A stretch of 64,000 nucleotides of DNA from Metopolophium dirhodum. Taxonomy: Eukaryota; Arthropoda; Insecta; Hemiptera; Aphididae. Below, in pieces: positions 27,152 through 40,447 of this stretch (the stretch's first letter is position 1; each line of letters begins with the position of its first letter). Both the position numbers and the translations under genes were made by a program. The stretch is taken from contig NC_083563.1 in NCBI RefSeq assembly GCF_019925205.1, forward strand, positions 2,294,001 through 2,358,000, written 5' to 3'. The notes under the pieces were generated by a model. The model searched no databases. It was not told where the DNA came from and saw only the letters and a list, made by a program, of their open reading frames with translations.

Positions 27152-27292
27152 GTGGTGGTGGTGATGGAACGACGTCATCGCGGCCGCGGCCGTGCACACC
27201 GTGGCCGCGGCCGCGGACATGGGCGAGAACGCCGAGTGCGAGTCCATGAGCGATGGATGTCCCATAGTTGGCAGCTGATCCGACGAACACAT
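26936..27292 (-). CDS. dmrt99B: dmrt99B exon 5 (His/Gln-rich C-terminus, stop)
   Basis: Codes residues 280-397. Acceptor TTTCAG|ATG at 27293; stop TGA at 26938-26936. Starts [18 protein letters not shown] and ends [13 protein letters not shown], with Ala-rich stretches, H5 and Q15. The CAG/CAA repeat is a likely length polymorphism. The GC-rich repeat makes long open frames on the other strand that are shadows. Confidence 0.9.
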
Positions 27293-27419
27293 CTGAAACA
27301 CGCGACGTGCAGGTTGTGTGTTATGCGTGAGATCGACATATCGTACAATAAATGTTAAGTGCCTATCGGCATTGACTGTAGGCGGAGGGGTGTTTTTATG
27401 TGTGTGTGTGTGTGTGTGC

Positions 27420-27455
<36 letters not shown>

Positions 27456-30400
27456 TTCCTAGACATTGATATTAAACTTATGAGTTATGACTACAGTTTG
27501 GTATACAAATCTATGAACCAACCACTCAATTGCTACCATTGTTAATCGTAACAGTGGCATGACGACGTCGACAATTTTTAACAGGCGAATCTTACATTCA
27601 CTCACTTATCCTCCCAAAACCCGATAAAGGCATTTACCGTCATTTTATTTTTTTTTTTAAATTTTTAAATTTTTAATAGCCCGCAGTAGTATAAAAACTG
27701 TCATAAATTATTTTTAATAGCTTGTCGTATTAAATGCTAAAATACTTCCTAATCAATACTAAATTATTACCCGGCCACCCACAACTCTAAAAAACTCAGA
27801 TTTGGCCGCTCTCGATTTCCCTATTCCGAACCACGACAGCGTTACATTTCTTTACTCTCTTGTTTAAATGCTAGTTTCTTGATCTCTCAAAAGCTTCTAC
27901 TATAGTTTATCCTTCCGTTATGTTGTACACTTGTACCTACCCTAAATATGTACCAGAGCTTGTTAGAATAGTGACGATTTGATAGGATAGTATTCATAAT
28001 ACGTATGTATAATAGGTTAGGTAATATGTACATACAAATCGTATGTATAATGTTTAATATCATTAGTCCCAACATTGCTGTGTACTATATGTCTTAATTA
28101 TTGTGAAATGATTTTGAAGCTAATAAATTATAAAATTATGAGAAGTTAATAGTAGAATATTATTTATACTATATTATGGTAACTATTATTGTTATTTACA
28201 ATTTTAAAGGTGAGCAAACAGTATAAAAAGAAAAATTCCCCTGACGGTTAACCGCATTTTCGCAGAATATCGAAAATTCGAATCTTACCACAACCAATTT
28301 GACATCTCCGACCGCCGAGAAAATCAGCCAATCCCTGCCTAGGACCCATCACCCAACCTTCAATATGTAATGAACCTATTTTCATTGCTTAAGAAATCCA
28401 AGTCGAGGAATTTAATATAAATTTAACGTAATTTCTTTAAGTGTACATACTACGTCATGCACAAATGGCTAAGTAGCCGAAGTATTAAATAAGAAAAAAT
28501 AAAAATGAATAATGATATATTTTTTTAGCGCATTCAGTATCGGAACAAAATCGTTTAAAAAATACCAATAGTAACTATGAATAATAATCGTAGCTACAGG
28601 CCGTGATATAATATATAATTATTTTCAGTCTTAGATTTTACGAATGGGTGTGCGCACGACACTACAGTGTATTCTCATACGGCGAGTGGATACGAAGACA
28701 ACAATAATAATATTATATTATAATATTGTGTAGGTACATACTACGGTATAGTCTACACACATTATAATATATAGGAACAAATAATATTTTTTACAATATG
28801 GCCGCGCGTCAAAAGGGATCGACCCTAAATGCGTTTTATTTTTTAACATCATTATAATATTATTGTGTCGAGCACGAAAAAAAAATAAACCGTACGGGTA
28901 CGCGTATAATATACGAATTGACAATATAAATAATATATCACAATGTGACGTGTACGTATACGTATAAAGGGGTACGAGCGGGGACTTTTTGAAAACCCGA
29001 CTGCACCGTGAAATATAATAATGATAATATGCTTGAGTAAGCGTCGAAAAGTGGGTTCTCGCGTACGCGTGTGCACCGCGATATAGGACGAGAGCTGTTA
29101 AAACGGTAAGACGCCATAATCACCACCATCTTTGGTGCATAATCAGATGTTTGAACATTTGATATTATTATTATTATTTGTATATTTCAGTTGAACGTCT
29201 ATAATATGAGTAGGGAAAAACGGTCACCAAAGGTGCACCGCTAAATGAGAAGTGACTTTGCCGCTGCAATGAATGGTATGATATATTTTTGACATTTTCT
29301 AATGGCCGTCCTCTTAGATATGTTGATACATTAAAATTTGGACAGTAAAATAAGTTCATGATTTTACTGCAAGGGTTTAACCAATATAATTTATACACAG
29401 CACGTCATTTTCCGTGCATTAGACCATGTTAAAAATAATATTATTATGTCCATCATTGTTCTTCACCACAAATCCTGTTCGATTATCGCCGTTATTTATA
29501 TTTTCGTATATTAATATACAATATACTATTATAATATAATATGTGTCAGTCGCCGATGTCATGGTCAACTATTATAGTTATACCTAATATCAATTAATAG
29601 CCTATAGTCTATACAGCTTCAGATGAAATCGAACAACACCTAAACGTTTTCCATAAATATATTATTTTGATTATGCCGAAACGTAAATTGTTTAACGACC
29701 GTGAATACAATTTGTAAAAAGCTTAAAAAATTTGACGTAGAGTATGGAATTTTGATGATTTATATTATTTCTAAGTGTATTTAAAAATCCCAAAATAGTT
29801 ATTAAAGTATAATAATGTTGTAATAATATCAAAAACATGATGTGAAAACATACTATACTGTCTATATTTTTCTCCTTAAGTTACAATTCAAACATTGAAT
29901 GGAGTTTTGCCGTTAAAGTTTCGATTTTCCAAATGGTTTCAATCTGACCATACATTATAACGCTAACCTGACCTAACCTTTAAAGTCGAATAATTATGGC
30001 GTCGGTTATAACGACCGCTTGCCAGCTAGTACCTACATAATATAATGTACGTGCGGTACTTACCATGAGTTCGATTGCGTGCAACACGTCGCCGTTGCAC
30101 CTCTGCAGCACGTTCTCGATGTCCACTCGTCTCTTGTACGGAAAAACGCGCCTGAGCACATCGACGGCCGACCGCCCGGCGGAGTTGACACCGGCGGCTG
30201 CGGCTGCGGCGGCCGCGGCGCTCGTTTCCAGGAAACTGGAGAAATTTGGATAGTTCGACGGCAGCCGGGAACGGTCGGGTTCGGTCGGCGAACTCGAGTC
30301 TCTCCGTTTGGGCAGCGAAAGATTTTCCGGGGCAGCTTCGTTGCTGCTCTCGTTGCTCTCCACCTATTATAACATATTATATATACACGTATTAGAGATC

Positions 30401-33400
30401 ATGTAGACAGGGCGAGTAAGCGTAACTAAACCGTCGCGTCAAATCGATATAGGCATTATTGTGGTGCAATATTATGACATAAATATATCATGGGAATTCC
30501 GAAACATAGAAGTTATTTAGAATTGTGGATCTCAGCCGAGATTCATTTTTCGTTCGCTCCCTCGTGCATGCATATAATATTATGATGGTTATGCACTTAT
30601 ACATCATAATATAGTGCGTATATCGTAGGTACCTATAATCGTGTAGTTATGTAGCCGGACAGACTGCGAGACGAATCCGGCCGGCAAGACAAGATCGATT
30701 ATTTTCCCAAGTGTGCATCGTCGGAGTTCTCTTATTTTATATTAAAGCACACGTCACCAAACACGAAAATCGGAATAGGAAATGTATATATTGATAATTA
30801 TTATCGTACGCGAAAGAGTTATAACGAAAAAACAAAGCTTCAGCTCGCATATATAGGTATTATGTTTGGTCTTTAATGTTTGTGAATAACGTATACTTTG
30901 AACAGGCCAAACCCGTGAAACAAGACCAGCCCCGTGATGGACTGTGTGTCGATTGATCACAACCACGTTATAATATGCGGACCCGGTGTGAGAAAATGTT
31001 ATTATACTTTAGAGAAAAATCGAACTTACCTCCGATCTCGTCGGACTGTTGAATTTGGCGGCAAATTGTGTGGACGTTACTTGGGTCGGAGCGTTCGGCG
31101 ACACGCTGGACGAGCGGCTTCGTGTGCTTTGATCTTGTGTGCCGATCGTTTGGTCGTGTTTTGCATTAATGGATTCTTCCGAACTGAGGCGCGCTCTTTT
31201 TTCGTCTATAATCGGGCAAATATCGAAGTTGTTCGATTAATCGGTTCGGTGGCGTATAAGTAAATACAAAAGTGCGACGTTTGAGCAAAAATCCGTATGG
31301 AAAGTGCAATAATGTTATTATTACGTGACAAGAGCACGTGGCGTATATTGGACGTAATTCATATATTATTATATAATTATTTCTATATTCATTAATTATT
31401 ATTGTTCCCGTGTTAACAAAATATCGTGCTTGAAATATAGCATACTACTTTATCGTTCCGTACCTGCATGTAGGCACACTTAAAAAAAAATAAAGTGTAT
31501 ACACATAACACAATAATGTCAGTACGGACGAATACAACGTATTTATAAAAGTCGAAGGCATAAGTGCGTATACAGTATAATATAGTAAATAATTATTATT
31601 ATTGATGAATCGTTAATCACGCGTTTGTTAGATTTGTGTGTGTGTGTATATAACGCGTGCCGATATATAAAATTATAATATCATTGGCAAATGGTATAAA
31701 AAAAATTAATAATAATAATAATAATAATAATACGTAACGTTTCGAGGTTTATATTTTATTGTGCGTGCGTACGTGGTGGAAAAAAATGTTTAAATAATAC
31801 AACGTTCGTCGAAGATATTCGAGTGTATAATCATGTATATGCATATTAAAGTATGTACATAGGTTGTATAGTGTATATGAAATGCGGCAATTATTTTTTT
31901 ACGGCTGAAAAAATAACACATCGACGATGTAGCGGAAGGGCGATGAGGGCGCGGTAGAGGGTTCGAGATGGACAGGGGGGGGGGTGAGAGATTGAGAGAG
32001 GAAGAGTGAGAGAGAGAGAGAGAGAGAGAGCACACTAACGCGGGGGTGGCGGGATTATAATATAATAATATGTCTAGTATGGCGATCGCGCTCTTAAAAG
32101 CCCGACAACCCTCTTTGCCACGGGTGCAGTACACCGCATAAGTGCGGAGTGAATCGCCCTAGTACATTATAATATACAAAATCTCTATTGTACAAACTCG
32201 CCTGCGGGATTTCGTTATTATTGAAACGTTTAAAATATATAATAGGTATACCTGCGTCGCAGTTGTTTTCTGCACAACCATATAACATAATATGTATAAT
32301 GTATAATGTATATAATACAGTCGAGTATATTAATTATGTAGGTGAACTACCACAGTCTACATTTATATATATAATATCATAAACATATGCATATTAAGTC
32401 AGTAAGTCACAACAGCTTATGTACAAAGTGCATACTTAAATAATATACATATATATGTACACAACGGTACAGGCGTTCGGGGGACACTCGACGCTGTACA
32501 ATTGTTTACGCAGAACTATAACATAATATTATATTATATTATAATATATTATCACGACCATATAACCAATTACCTAACTTCCTCTAATCCTACCATGTAT
32601 ATTGTATATTATTATATTATATGTATATATATAAATTTGTACCATCGAGACTACATTATTGTTATTGTTATGTAGGAAGGTAGGTTAACTTTACGTTTAA
32701 CGAGTTTAACGCGCACTTGAAAGTTGGAAGTTTTTATTTTTTAAAAAATGGTTTCTATATTAACTATATCTTTATTATTACCACTGCTGTATATAGTGTT
32801 TAAGAGGCCGAGTTAAAACGAAAAAAAAGTGCATTAAATTATAAAAACACAATCATAAAAGTTATATATTATTATACTGTATATACCTCTATCGTATACA
32901 TATTTATTTAAGTTATCAGAGAAAACAAATTGCAAATAAAAAAAGAAAATACTAAAATAAAAGTATATTTTGATACGTAATTTTTCAAATGTTATGTAAA
33001 AATCATTATTTTATACTTCATTATTATTATTTTTTTAACTATTTCTAAATGAAATATTCTCGTATGTTAATTTTAGAGATATGCTGATAATTAAAACAAA
33101 TAAACTTTACGTGAAATGAAAAAGTTCTATTATACCTTTAGTTGTATGCATCATAGTATAAGATTAACAAAATATATAATTGTACAGAAATATCGTTAAT
33201 ATAGTTTCATACAACTTTTATTAACAACTTTATGGGTAGGTACTTACATATCATACCTAGCTTATTATTTTATTTTAATTGCAATATATGTACCGTTTTC
33301 AAGTGCACTCTATAGTCTCTAAGTAATAATTTTGAACAACAATAAATCGAGATAGCGTCACGAAGTCGTGAGCATTTCTATTAAGCTGCGATTTTTAACC

Positions 33401-36400
33401 CTAAGCCACTGCTCTTTTAACGTAAAAAAACATAACGCCACCCTTGGCATATTCAACCACTCAAGTAATATAATATATACGTTTATATATTTCACCGTCT
33501 TTTGTTTAATTGTACGGCGGTTTGTATTCGTTTATTTTTAATTTAATAATTGACTAGGAAAAAACACTATCTCAGCGAAGAATACAGTGGGTAGCTGATA
33601 TTGTGACCAAGTGAATTTCAAATGATATTATTGTTTTATCGTGTAATATCTGCGGCAAGACAAAATTTGAATCTGTAAAAGCAATTACTCAGCTACTACT
33701 TTTTGCAAATCCTTTCCACCCCACGGATAACTGCTCGAGCGTTTAAACTCGTAAGATAACATTGTGTAAAACCGCGTCTTTGGAATATTCATACAATGTT
33801 ATCTGTTCAACAAAAAGTTTAAAGTGAATTAAGGAGGGTAAAGAGTAGAGGTTAATTGGTAGTTGTGTTTAAGTTGTGTGTGCGTTGTTTTATAATAACC
33901 TCTTAGCCACCATTGTGAACGCACACATACAACGCGGCTCTAATAAGAAACACCCTTCCCTATAAAATATAATATAATATGCACACACACACGCGTATAA
34001 ATAAATATGATATATACGCACACACACCTATATAATAATATGCCCCAAACAATGAAGACGATTAGGGGCGAGTTGGAAATCGTATATAATATACTTAATA
34101 TAATAATGCAAGCAATTGAGGTCAAGAAGAATTCTGCGGCAATAAAAGAGGAATTCGGATAATGTTACTAGTGGTTATTATGTGTGCGGCGTGTGTACGT
34201 CCATATATACATCACGCACAGTCATAAACAGGGTCTTCTGTTTTCCTCGTCACCCCTCGCTATCGATGGCAGCCCATAATAATAATTATATATTTCCTTC
34301 GGTTGGCAACATAAAATATTGTCGCAGACGTCATCGGTCTACCCGCCTCGCGTCAATTAAATAGTAATATATTATATCCGACTGTAGTAAGTTGCGCGTA
34401 ATGCGTATATTATAGGTATGTAATGTGGCTGGAAATTTCGAATTTGGGACAACTGTTGTACATATAATTATTACATTGTGCTATATCTGAAGTATTATGA
34501 AACTTTCACTCTTTTTATTATTTTTAAATTTATAGTACCTGCTTAATGGTTTCCATATTCAAGTTATCATACTTATCATAGTTATATATTATATAGACTA
34601 TTATTAATGCTGACGTATTTTTCCCGTTAAAATATATGTTAAAAGAATGTCAAGCGCACAAATAAGTAAACACGTTATTGTTTTTTCTTAACTTCGTATT
34701 TTAGTAGTTACATACATTCAATATAATATTATATTGCGCTATTTCAACTATTGGTGGAAATTATATTGGACTCATGATCTATCGTTAGCTTATGTAATAT
34801 AATTTTGACTGATTATTTTGCGTGATATAATAGATTGATTATTAGAAGTAGGTACATAATATCAATACGGCCAAACATGCATAGAATTTACAAATATTAC
34901 TATTTACTGGGTAAGTTGGTAATGTAATAATACATAGTATATAAACTTCGATACCAATTAATGTGTGTGGAATTCGATTAAGAATGTTATAATATTATAT
35001 GAATATACCTGGACTTGATCTAGCAGCAGCCGAAGATGACGACGATGGTGGTGGGTATATCAATCCTAGTTCCCTGGCCTCATTTTCCTCTTGAGCCTGT
35101 TGCCGTCGTAGAGCTACTTGGGCGGCCATCACTCTCTGTCTTTCTGCTATCAAAGTACATTTTGCGCAGGCACAATCTCTCCAACGACAGTAGCGTTTAT
35201 GTCCCTAAATAATAATTTTATAATATTTATAATTCATAGCTATTTCAGACATAATAAATAATAATACACAATGTTATTTAAAAATTGAACCACTTAAAAG
35301 GATAAATAGGCTTATATCAAGAATATGTAAGGTATACTACATGTAACTTAGCCCTTAGGTATACTACAACACTAATAAAATATGAGTTTGATAAAATGTC
35401 AAAAAACAATTGAATAAACTACAATTTTGTATTTTCTACATTTATAGGTAGGTTCCTACTTACTATCTAAATCTTATGATGTATACCCACGATTAAAGTC
35501 AATTTAATACCTAGTTTTTATACTTAGTAATTACATGTAGTTACACAAATAATAGTATTAAAATTTATTATAATAATTATTTGTTTTACTAATCAAATAC
35601 ATCTGCGAACTAATAATCAATAGTAAACATAAGTTTTGCAATATTATTATATATGACCTTTAAATAGTTGCACTGAAAGTTAAATCAATATTAGTTCAAT
35701 GAGTAATGACATATAATAATATATTTGTTAAATATAACACCAGTAGTTGAATATTTGGAATAACTACGAATGAGAGAAACTTAGCAACCATATTAATAAT
35801 ATCTTGTAACTCCTTATTTTTGGTTAAAAACCAACATTCATTCATATTCATGAGAGCGTTATGCATAATAAATATTATATTATGTACCATTATACATGTT
35901 GTAACTATATAATATATTATATATGTATAAAGAGAGAGTAAATTATTATTAATTATGTAAGTACATATTATACATGCATATATATTAGTAATAATATAAG
36001 TATTATTTTTTGATTATAAATAATGTATTCAACAAAATTAAATAATTTATATTTTTTGATTTAATAACGATTATGAATATACGTGTAAAATATCATAATA
36101 TTGGGTAGGTACATTTATCTGCATACATTTTTACACCAGACCTCAACACACCAATAATTAGAGAAACGAACAAATTCAATTTTCCACTTCTCCCAATTAT
36201 TCAACGAATTTATAACTATGTATATACATTTTTAAGTCTTCAGCGAATACAGAAAATGTACTTATGAAGCGGAAAACGCTATTTAGGTCATTAATATATA
36301 ATAAATAAAGCATGCGTTATATAAATAATTACAGTGTAATTAAAGCAATTAAGAAGATTTATCAATTTCTCACTTATAGGTACATTTAATTTAAATTTCA

Positions 36401-39400
36401 ACAATATTTATTGTTCATCAAAAAGTTAATTTTGGCTGTTTAACATATAATTGTAATATAAACTTAAACACGAGCAAAATTCAAATGTAGGTAAATCTCA
36501 ATTTATTTATACGCGTAAGTATAAAATAAGTATAAAATATACAAGAAAATATTTCACTTAAAACCTAATCAAATAAAACGTAAAAATATTTATTTATTTT
36601 GGACGAGTTAATATTACAATTTATTATTTGAATTGAATACTATCATGTTAAATTATTATATACGTAGTCTTCACTGTAAATAATTACATAACGTCATAAA
36701 CTCATAACATAAAACGGTTGTTGCTGTATTGAGGCAAAATACAAGTTTTATCAATGTTTACGGTAAAACTTAATTCTCATTAATATTCTGCAACACTGTA
36801 CGCAATACGCAAACAAAACAAAAATTATTAATTTTAATTTTTTTTTTTATATTGATACTTACATAATTTGTATAAGCAAGATAAAACAAAGTTACTTATT
36901 TTTAACGTGACATTTAATAGTTACTGTGTGTACGTTTATATAGCATTAGTAATATTGCTATTTACCATATTTAGAGTGTAAGTAAATAATCTGTATATAA
37001 ATATCTGTTAAATGAATGATTTTGCCGCATACCTAATAGTTATACATTTAAACAAAATATCAATGTCAATTAATTGTGTAAGTACAAAAATAAGCAAGTT
37101 TTTTTACAGGCATTCCTATAAATAAGGGTACCTAACCTATAGTTAGTCTCAGTGCTGTTCAGGGCAGTAAATGTACAAAACCATGTTGGTTTGTAAAATG
37201 TGGCGATATAGTATAACATGTAATTTGACAAGTTGTGTTACGTCTAATTGCCACACGTTTAATGTTTAATAGGTCAACCAAATATGTCTTGACAATATAA
37301 TTAAATGTACTTATATTAGTATATTAAATAGGTGTATACAAATAAACTTACAACTTCAAATTATTATACATCTGTTAAACAAAAACTCAGGAAATAACGA
37401 AGCATAGTTTCAACGAATTTAAACAAGCGTGGGTTGTTCTTTAAATTAAATTATATAAGCATTAATGAGAGTGAAATTAAATTCTGATTTATACACGTCG
37501 CGTACGTGGATTTTTATTCACGTTAAAGAGCTGCTTTTGAATATTTCTCTTAAGGAATAATATAGTAGAAAAGTATGAGTATTAAGTACCTACATGAGTC
37601 CTACGAGTACCTATACTCGTATATGTATTATAACCATAAGAGATTTATTTATAAATATGTCTTGTCCATCAATGTTGATAAAATATGTAAGATTCGTGGG
37701 ATATTGCGTTTCATTTTATTTAAGTAATTAAATACATATTAATAAACAAATTATTGATATTATACATTTTTTTTAATTATTCATTTATAATTTATAATCT
37801 TTGTAATATTTTCTATTTTATTAGTTATGATTAATGATTTACTAAATGTTAATAGAAAACGTCCACAACGTGGTTAAACAAATGTGATGCAGCTTACGAC
37901 ACGTGCACTAACATCATAAATAGTAATTTATAACTTAACTGCCAACTTCAAACTATATAAAAATTAATTAATTTGATTTACGTTAGTGCGCAGTAGTATT
38001 AATATTTATATATTACAATTATAAGATATAAAATAAATTAACTTTTTATTTTTTAACTTTAGGTAGGTGCCTATTATAAGTGTTACTTGATATGTCCAGA
38101 TCTAGCTCCGAGAAGAATATTTGTACATATTATATTGTTAAGATGTACATTAATTATCTTCGTATGTATTATATTAAGGTACTACAGTTATAATTTATTA
38201 TATGCATATAGTACCTATTTATAAAATATAAATATACTGTTAATGAAGTATTTATGAAATGTCAACATAAGATTATTATATTTCAATAATTAGGCTTAAA
38301 AAAAATTGATAAGAACAAAACTAAATAAAGTATATTATGTAAAGTTGATCTCTTATAATATAATATAGTATTTAAATTGTTAAGCCTGCAGAATTAAGGA
38401 TTCGTACTATATATGTATATCAATATCTATAAATGTTACAAGCATTCTCATCCCCATATCCTATAATTGCGCATTATTGTGTATTTATTTAAATTCTGAC
38501 TATTGTAATTTTTAGATGCACGCACTTAAAGTTCATATGTATTTTCGAATTCAATGTTTGATACCCTTCAACGAGTATACTGCAAATTCATATTTTTATT
38601 TTTATTTATCACTGTAATATTTTATTGTAGATAATTTTTTTGAAAATGTTGGTGCATTCAGATCGAAATTTGAACCATTGGCCCTATGTTATTAAACTTC
38701 ATGCACTAATAAGAGTAACAGACAATATATTATTCTTTAGACTTTAATAATGGTTTTACATATTATATATTTAATATAAATAACCTCTATGTTTTCTAAA
38801 CCTTTTAGACACGAAGGTCTTGGCCTATTACCCAAGTAAGGCTTTAAGAATAATACCTCAGAAAATACTTATTCAAATTTCGATTTATAATTAATATATA
38901 AAGAATTTATAACTATAAAAATTTGCAATTTAAAAGGTGGATCTCATTTGAAGAAAAAAGTTTTGTTGTATCTTTTCTTTGGACACTACTTAATGTTTTA
39001 AAAATCTATTTGAATTTTGAAAATATGGTCCTTATTGGTCCAAACATTAGAATTTGAATAAATGTATTATTATAAAATAAAAATGGAGGGGAAAGTATTC
39101 TGTGCGAATTATCCTGTATATAATATATATGTATAATTAGTGACGATCAATGTACCTAATCTATAATCTGCGTGATCATCTAAGACCAATAATTTTGATC
39201 GTGTATGAGTATAAGTACTAAGTAGGTTTATACGAGTAATATTATTATGAGTGCAACAACAATCCCTAGAGAATACATATACTTACAAAATATTAGGTAG
39301 TAGGTACTATATATTATGTGAAGTTGTAATTCAATGTATGACAAATGAACAATATAAATTATCGGGTTATTTATATAGACTATAGATGTATATGCATATA

Positions 39401-40179
39401 ATACCTAGCTTTTAAGTTACAGTAGTTAGACTTTATTGTATAAACATAATAGTTTATAACTTTATAAGTCACGAATAATATGCAATTATTCCGCAGGAAC
39501 GTCAATAGAAGTTTCTTTGTTTTTAAGGCTTTTTTCTTATATAACTACTGTAATATGTACTTAATTGAAATGTAGACAGCAATTTTATAGTGTATTCGTA
39601 CAAATAAGAACATGTATGGGTGTATAATAATATAATATGTGTGATCAAAAACATAATGAATTTCATACATTATTTAGTATATATGCCAAACTTATATTAT
39701 ATAAGATTTAAAAACATACTTATTTTTCGGAAAAATTATGTAGGTAGGTACTCATAATAATAGCCAATATAGGTATTATGACATGCGCACTAAGCCAAAA
39801 TATATCTTTATATTATTACCTACAACATCTACAGTGCCTATAACGGTTCGTCACGAACTCGGGGAGCGTCTAAAACCATCGCCCTTCCCTCTAAACGATT
39901 CATTTTTTTCCTGCGTTCGCCCCCCCCTCCCACACACACCAGCAGTCGGGGTTTATGCCGATACCTATATTAGGTGCCCGTAAGCTATTATACACATAAC
40001 ACAAACACACTCACCTTCAGGGCCGACACGACCCCGTGGTTCCTGCACCGGGCACATTTGGGAGTCCGCTGGTACCGCTCGGACGCTCGTTGCAAGAAGA
40101 ACGCGGGAGACAGTCCTCCGAGAGCGGGATGCTGCGACATGAGGGCAGCGGTCATGTCCACACCGTTTGGCAAACTCAT
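26936..40179 (-). CDS. dmrt99B: Dmrt99B/DMRTA-like DM-domain transcription factor, complete, five exons
   Basis: Spliced minus-strand gene with exons 40179-40015, 35204-35009, 31205-31030, 30363-30064 and 27292-26936. All junctions are GT/AG and phases agree, giving 397 residues plus TGA. The DM domain lies at residues 39-85, with zinc ligands C42, C45, H57, C61 and H48, C66, C68, C71, followed by the recognition helix that begins [24 protein letters not shown] domain (about residues 243-279, [14 protein letters not shown]...) and the words ARELGLIY identify the Dmrt99B/DMRTA group rather than doublesex (no DMA) or Dmrt93B (different DM sequence). The protein should bind DNA in the nucleus; family members act in neural and sexual development (known for the family, not seen here). 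Low-complexity tracts are A9 (228-236), H5 (322-326) and Q15 (327-341). The ATG is preceded in frame by TAA at 40197-40195, which supports this start. Introns are 4.8, 3.8, 0.67 and 2.8 kb. Confidence 0.93.
27400..27454. repeat. Compound (GT)n(GA)n microsatellite in dmrt99B intron 4
   Basis: GT units with one GC interruption followed by GA units, about 110 bases upstream of the exon 5 acceptor. Confidence 0.9.
30064..30363 (-). CDS. dmrt99B: dmrt99B exon 4 (poly-Ala and DMA domain)
   Basis: Exactly 100 codons (residues 180-279). Acceptor AATAG|GTG at 30364 and donor ATG|GTAAGT at 30063, both phase 0. The order is [10 protein letters not shown], a nine-alanine run, then the DMA domain ([16 protein letters not shown] to [10 protein letters not shown]), a CUE-like ubiquitin-binding fold in DMRTA proteins. 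The GTG that opens the exon is a normal valine codon. Confidence 0.93.
31030..31205 (-). CDS. dmrt99B: dmrt99B exon 3 (linker)
   Basis: This exon has no start codon and is easily missed. The acceptor TTATAG|AC at 31206 completes the split Asp codon (residue 121). It then codes 58 residues, [13 protein letters not shown] to FNSPTRSE, and ends at donor GAG|GTAAGT in phase 0. It is rich in Ser, Thr and Gln and has no known fold. It is accepted because phase on both sides and coding-like composition fit exactly. Confidence 0.87.
31980..32031. repeat. (GA)n-rich microsatellite in dmrt99B intron 2
   Basis: G-run followed by AG-rich DNA and a pure GA run near 32010-32030. Confidence 0.85.
35009..35204 (-). 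CDS. dmrt99B: dmrt99B exon 2 (second half of DM domain and recognition helix)
   Basis: Codes residues 56-120, starting [16 protein letters not shown] and ending in a Ser/Ala stretch [12 protein letters not shown]. The acceptor is TTTAG|GGA at 35205 and the donor CCAG|GTATAT at 35008 (phase 1). It carries the remaining zinc ligands H57, C61, C66, C68, C71 and the DNA-contacting helix. Confidence 0.93.
40015..40179 (-). CDS. dmrt99B: dmrt99B exon 1 (start codon, first half of DM domain)
   Basis: Codes residues 1-55 from MSLPNGVDM to VVSALK and holds the first zinc ligands (C42, C45, H48). The donor AAG|GTGAGT at 40014 is in phase 0. The DM domain is interrupted right after SALK, a position also split by an intron in other DMRT genes. 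The exon is GC-rich in an AT-rich setting. Confidence 0.93.
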
Positions 40180-40400
40180 CGTTACTGTCGGCGGTTACTC
40201 GTACACAACGACACCCGGACGGCGACGCCGAGTCTCTCGAGCCCGGCCGGGCGCGGCGACGGGGGTTTGGCTCCTCCCCGCAGCGCCGCAAAGTCCCGCC
40301 CCGCCGGCACGCGTATATTTATTCTTACAGTACTCTGCAGCTCTTCCGCGGCGGCTCTACACACACACACACACACACACTGTAAATATAATTTTATATA
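40180..40400 (-). promoter_or_regulatory. GC-rich 5' UTR/promoter region of dmrt99B
   Basis: The 200 bases upstream of the ATG are strongly GC- and CpG-rich (about 40200-40315), with a GGGGCGGG box near 40300 and an AATAAATATA word near 40320. A (CA)n run follows at about 40361-40380. The transcription start cannot be fixed from sequence alone. Confidence 0.45.
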
Positions 40401-40447
40401 TTATTATTATTATCATTGTATTACTTTATATATATATATATATATAA

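Noticed and set aside
26742..27290. 182-codon minus-strand frame rich in Ala overlapping dmrt99B exon 5
   Set aside because: It is a frame-shifted shadow of the CAG/GCC-rich exon; the in-phase splice from exon 4 selects the other frame.
27005..27358. 117-codon plus-strand frame with a poly-Leu run
   Set aside because: Antisense shadow of the Gln-coding repeat in dmrt99B.
30934..31263. 109-codon plus-strand frame
   Set aside because: Antisense to dmrt99B exon 3, which fits the DMRT frame and splice phases.
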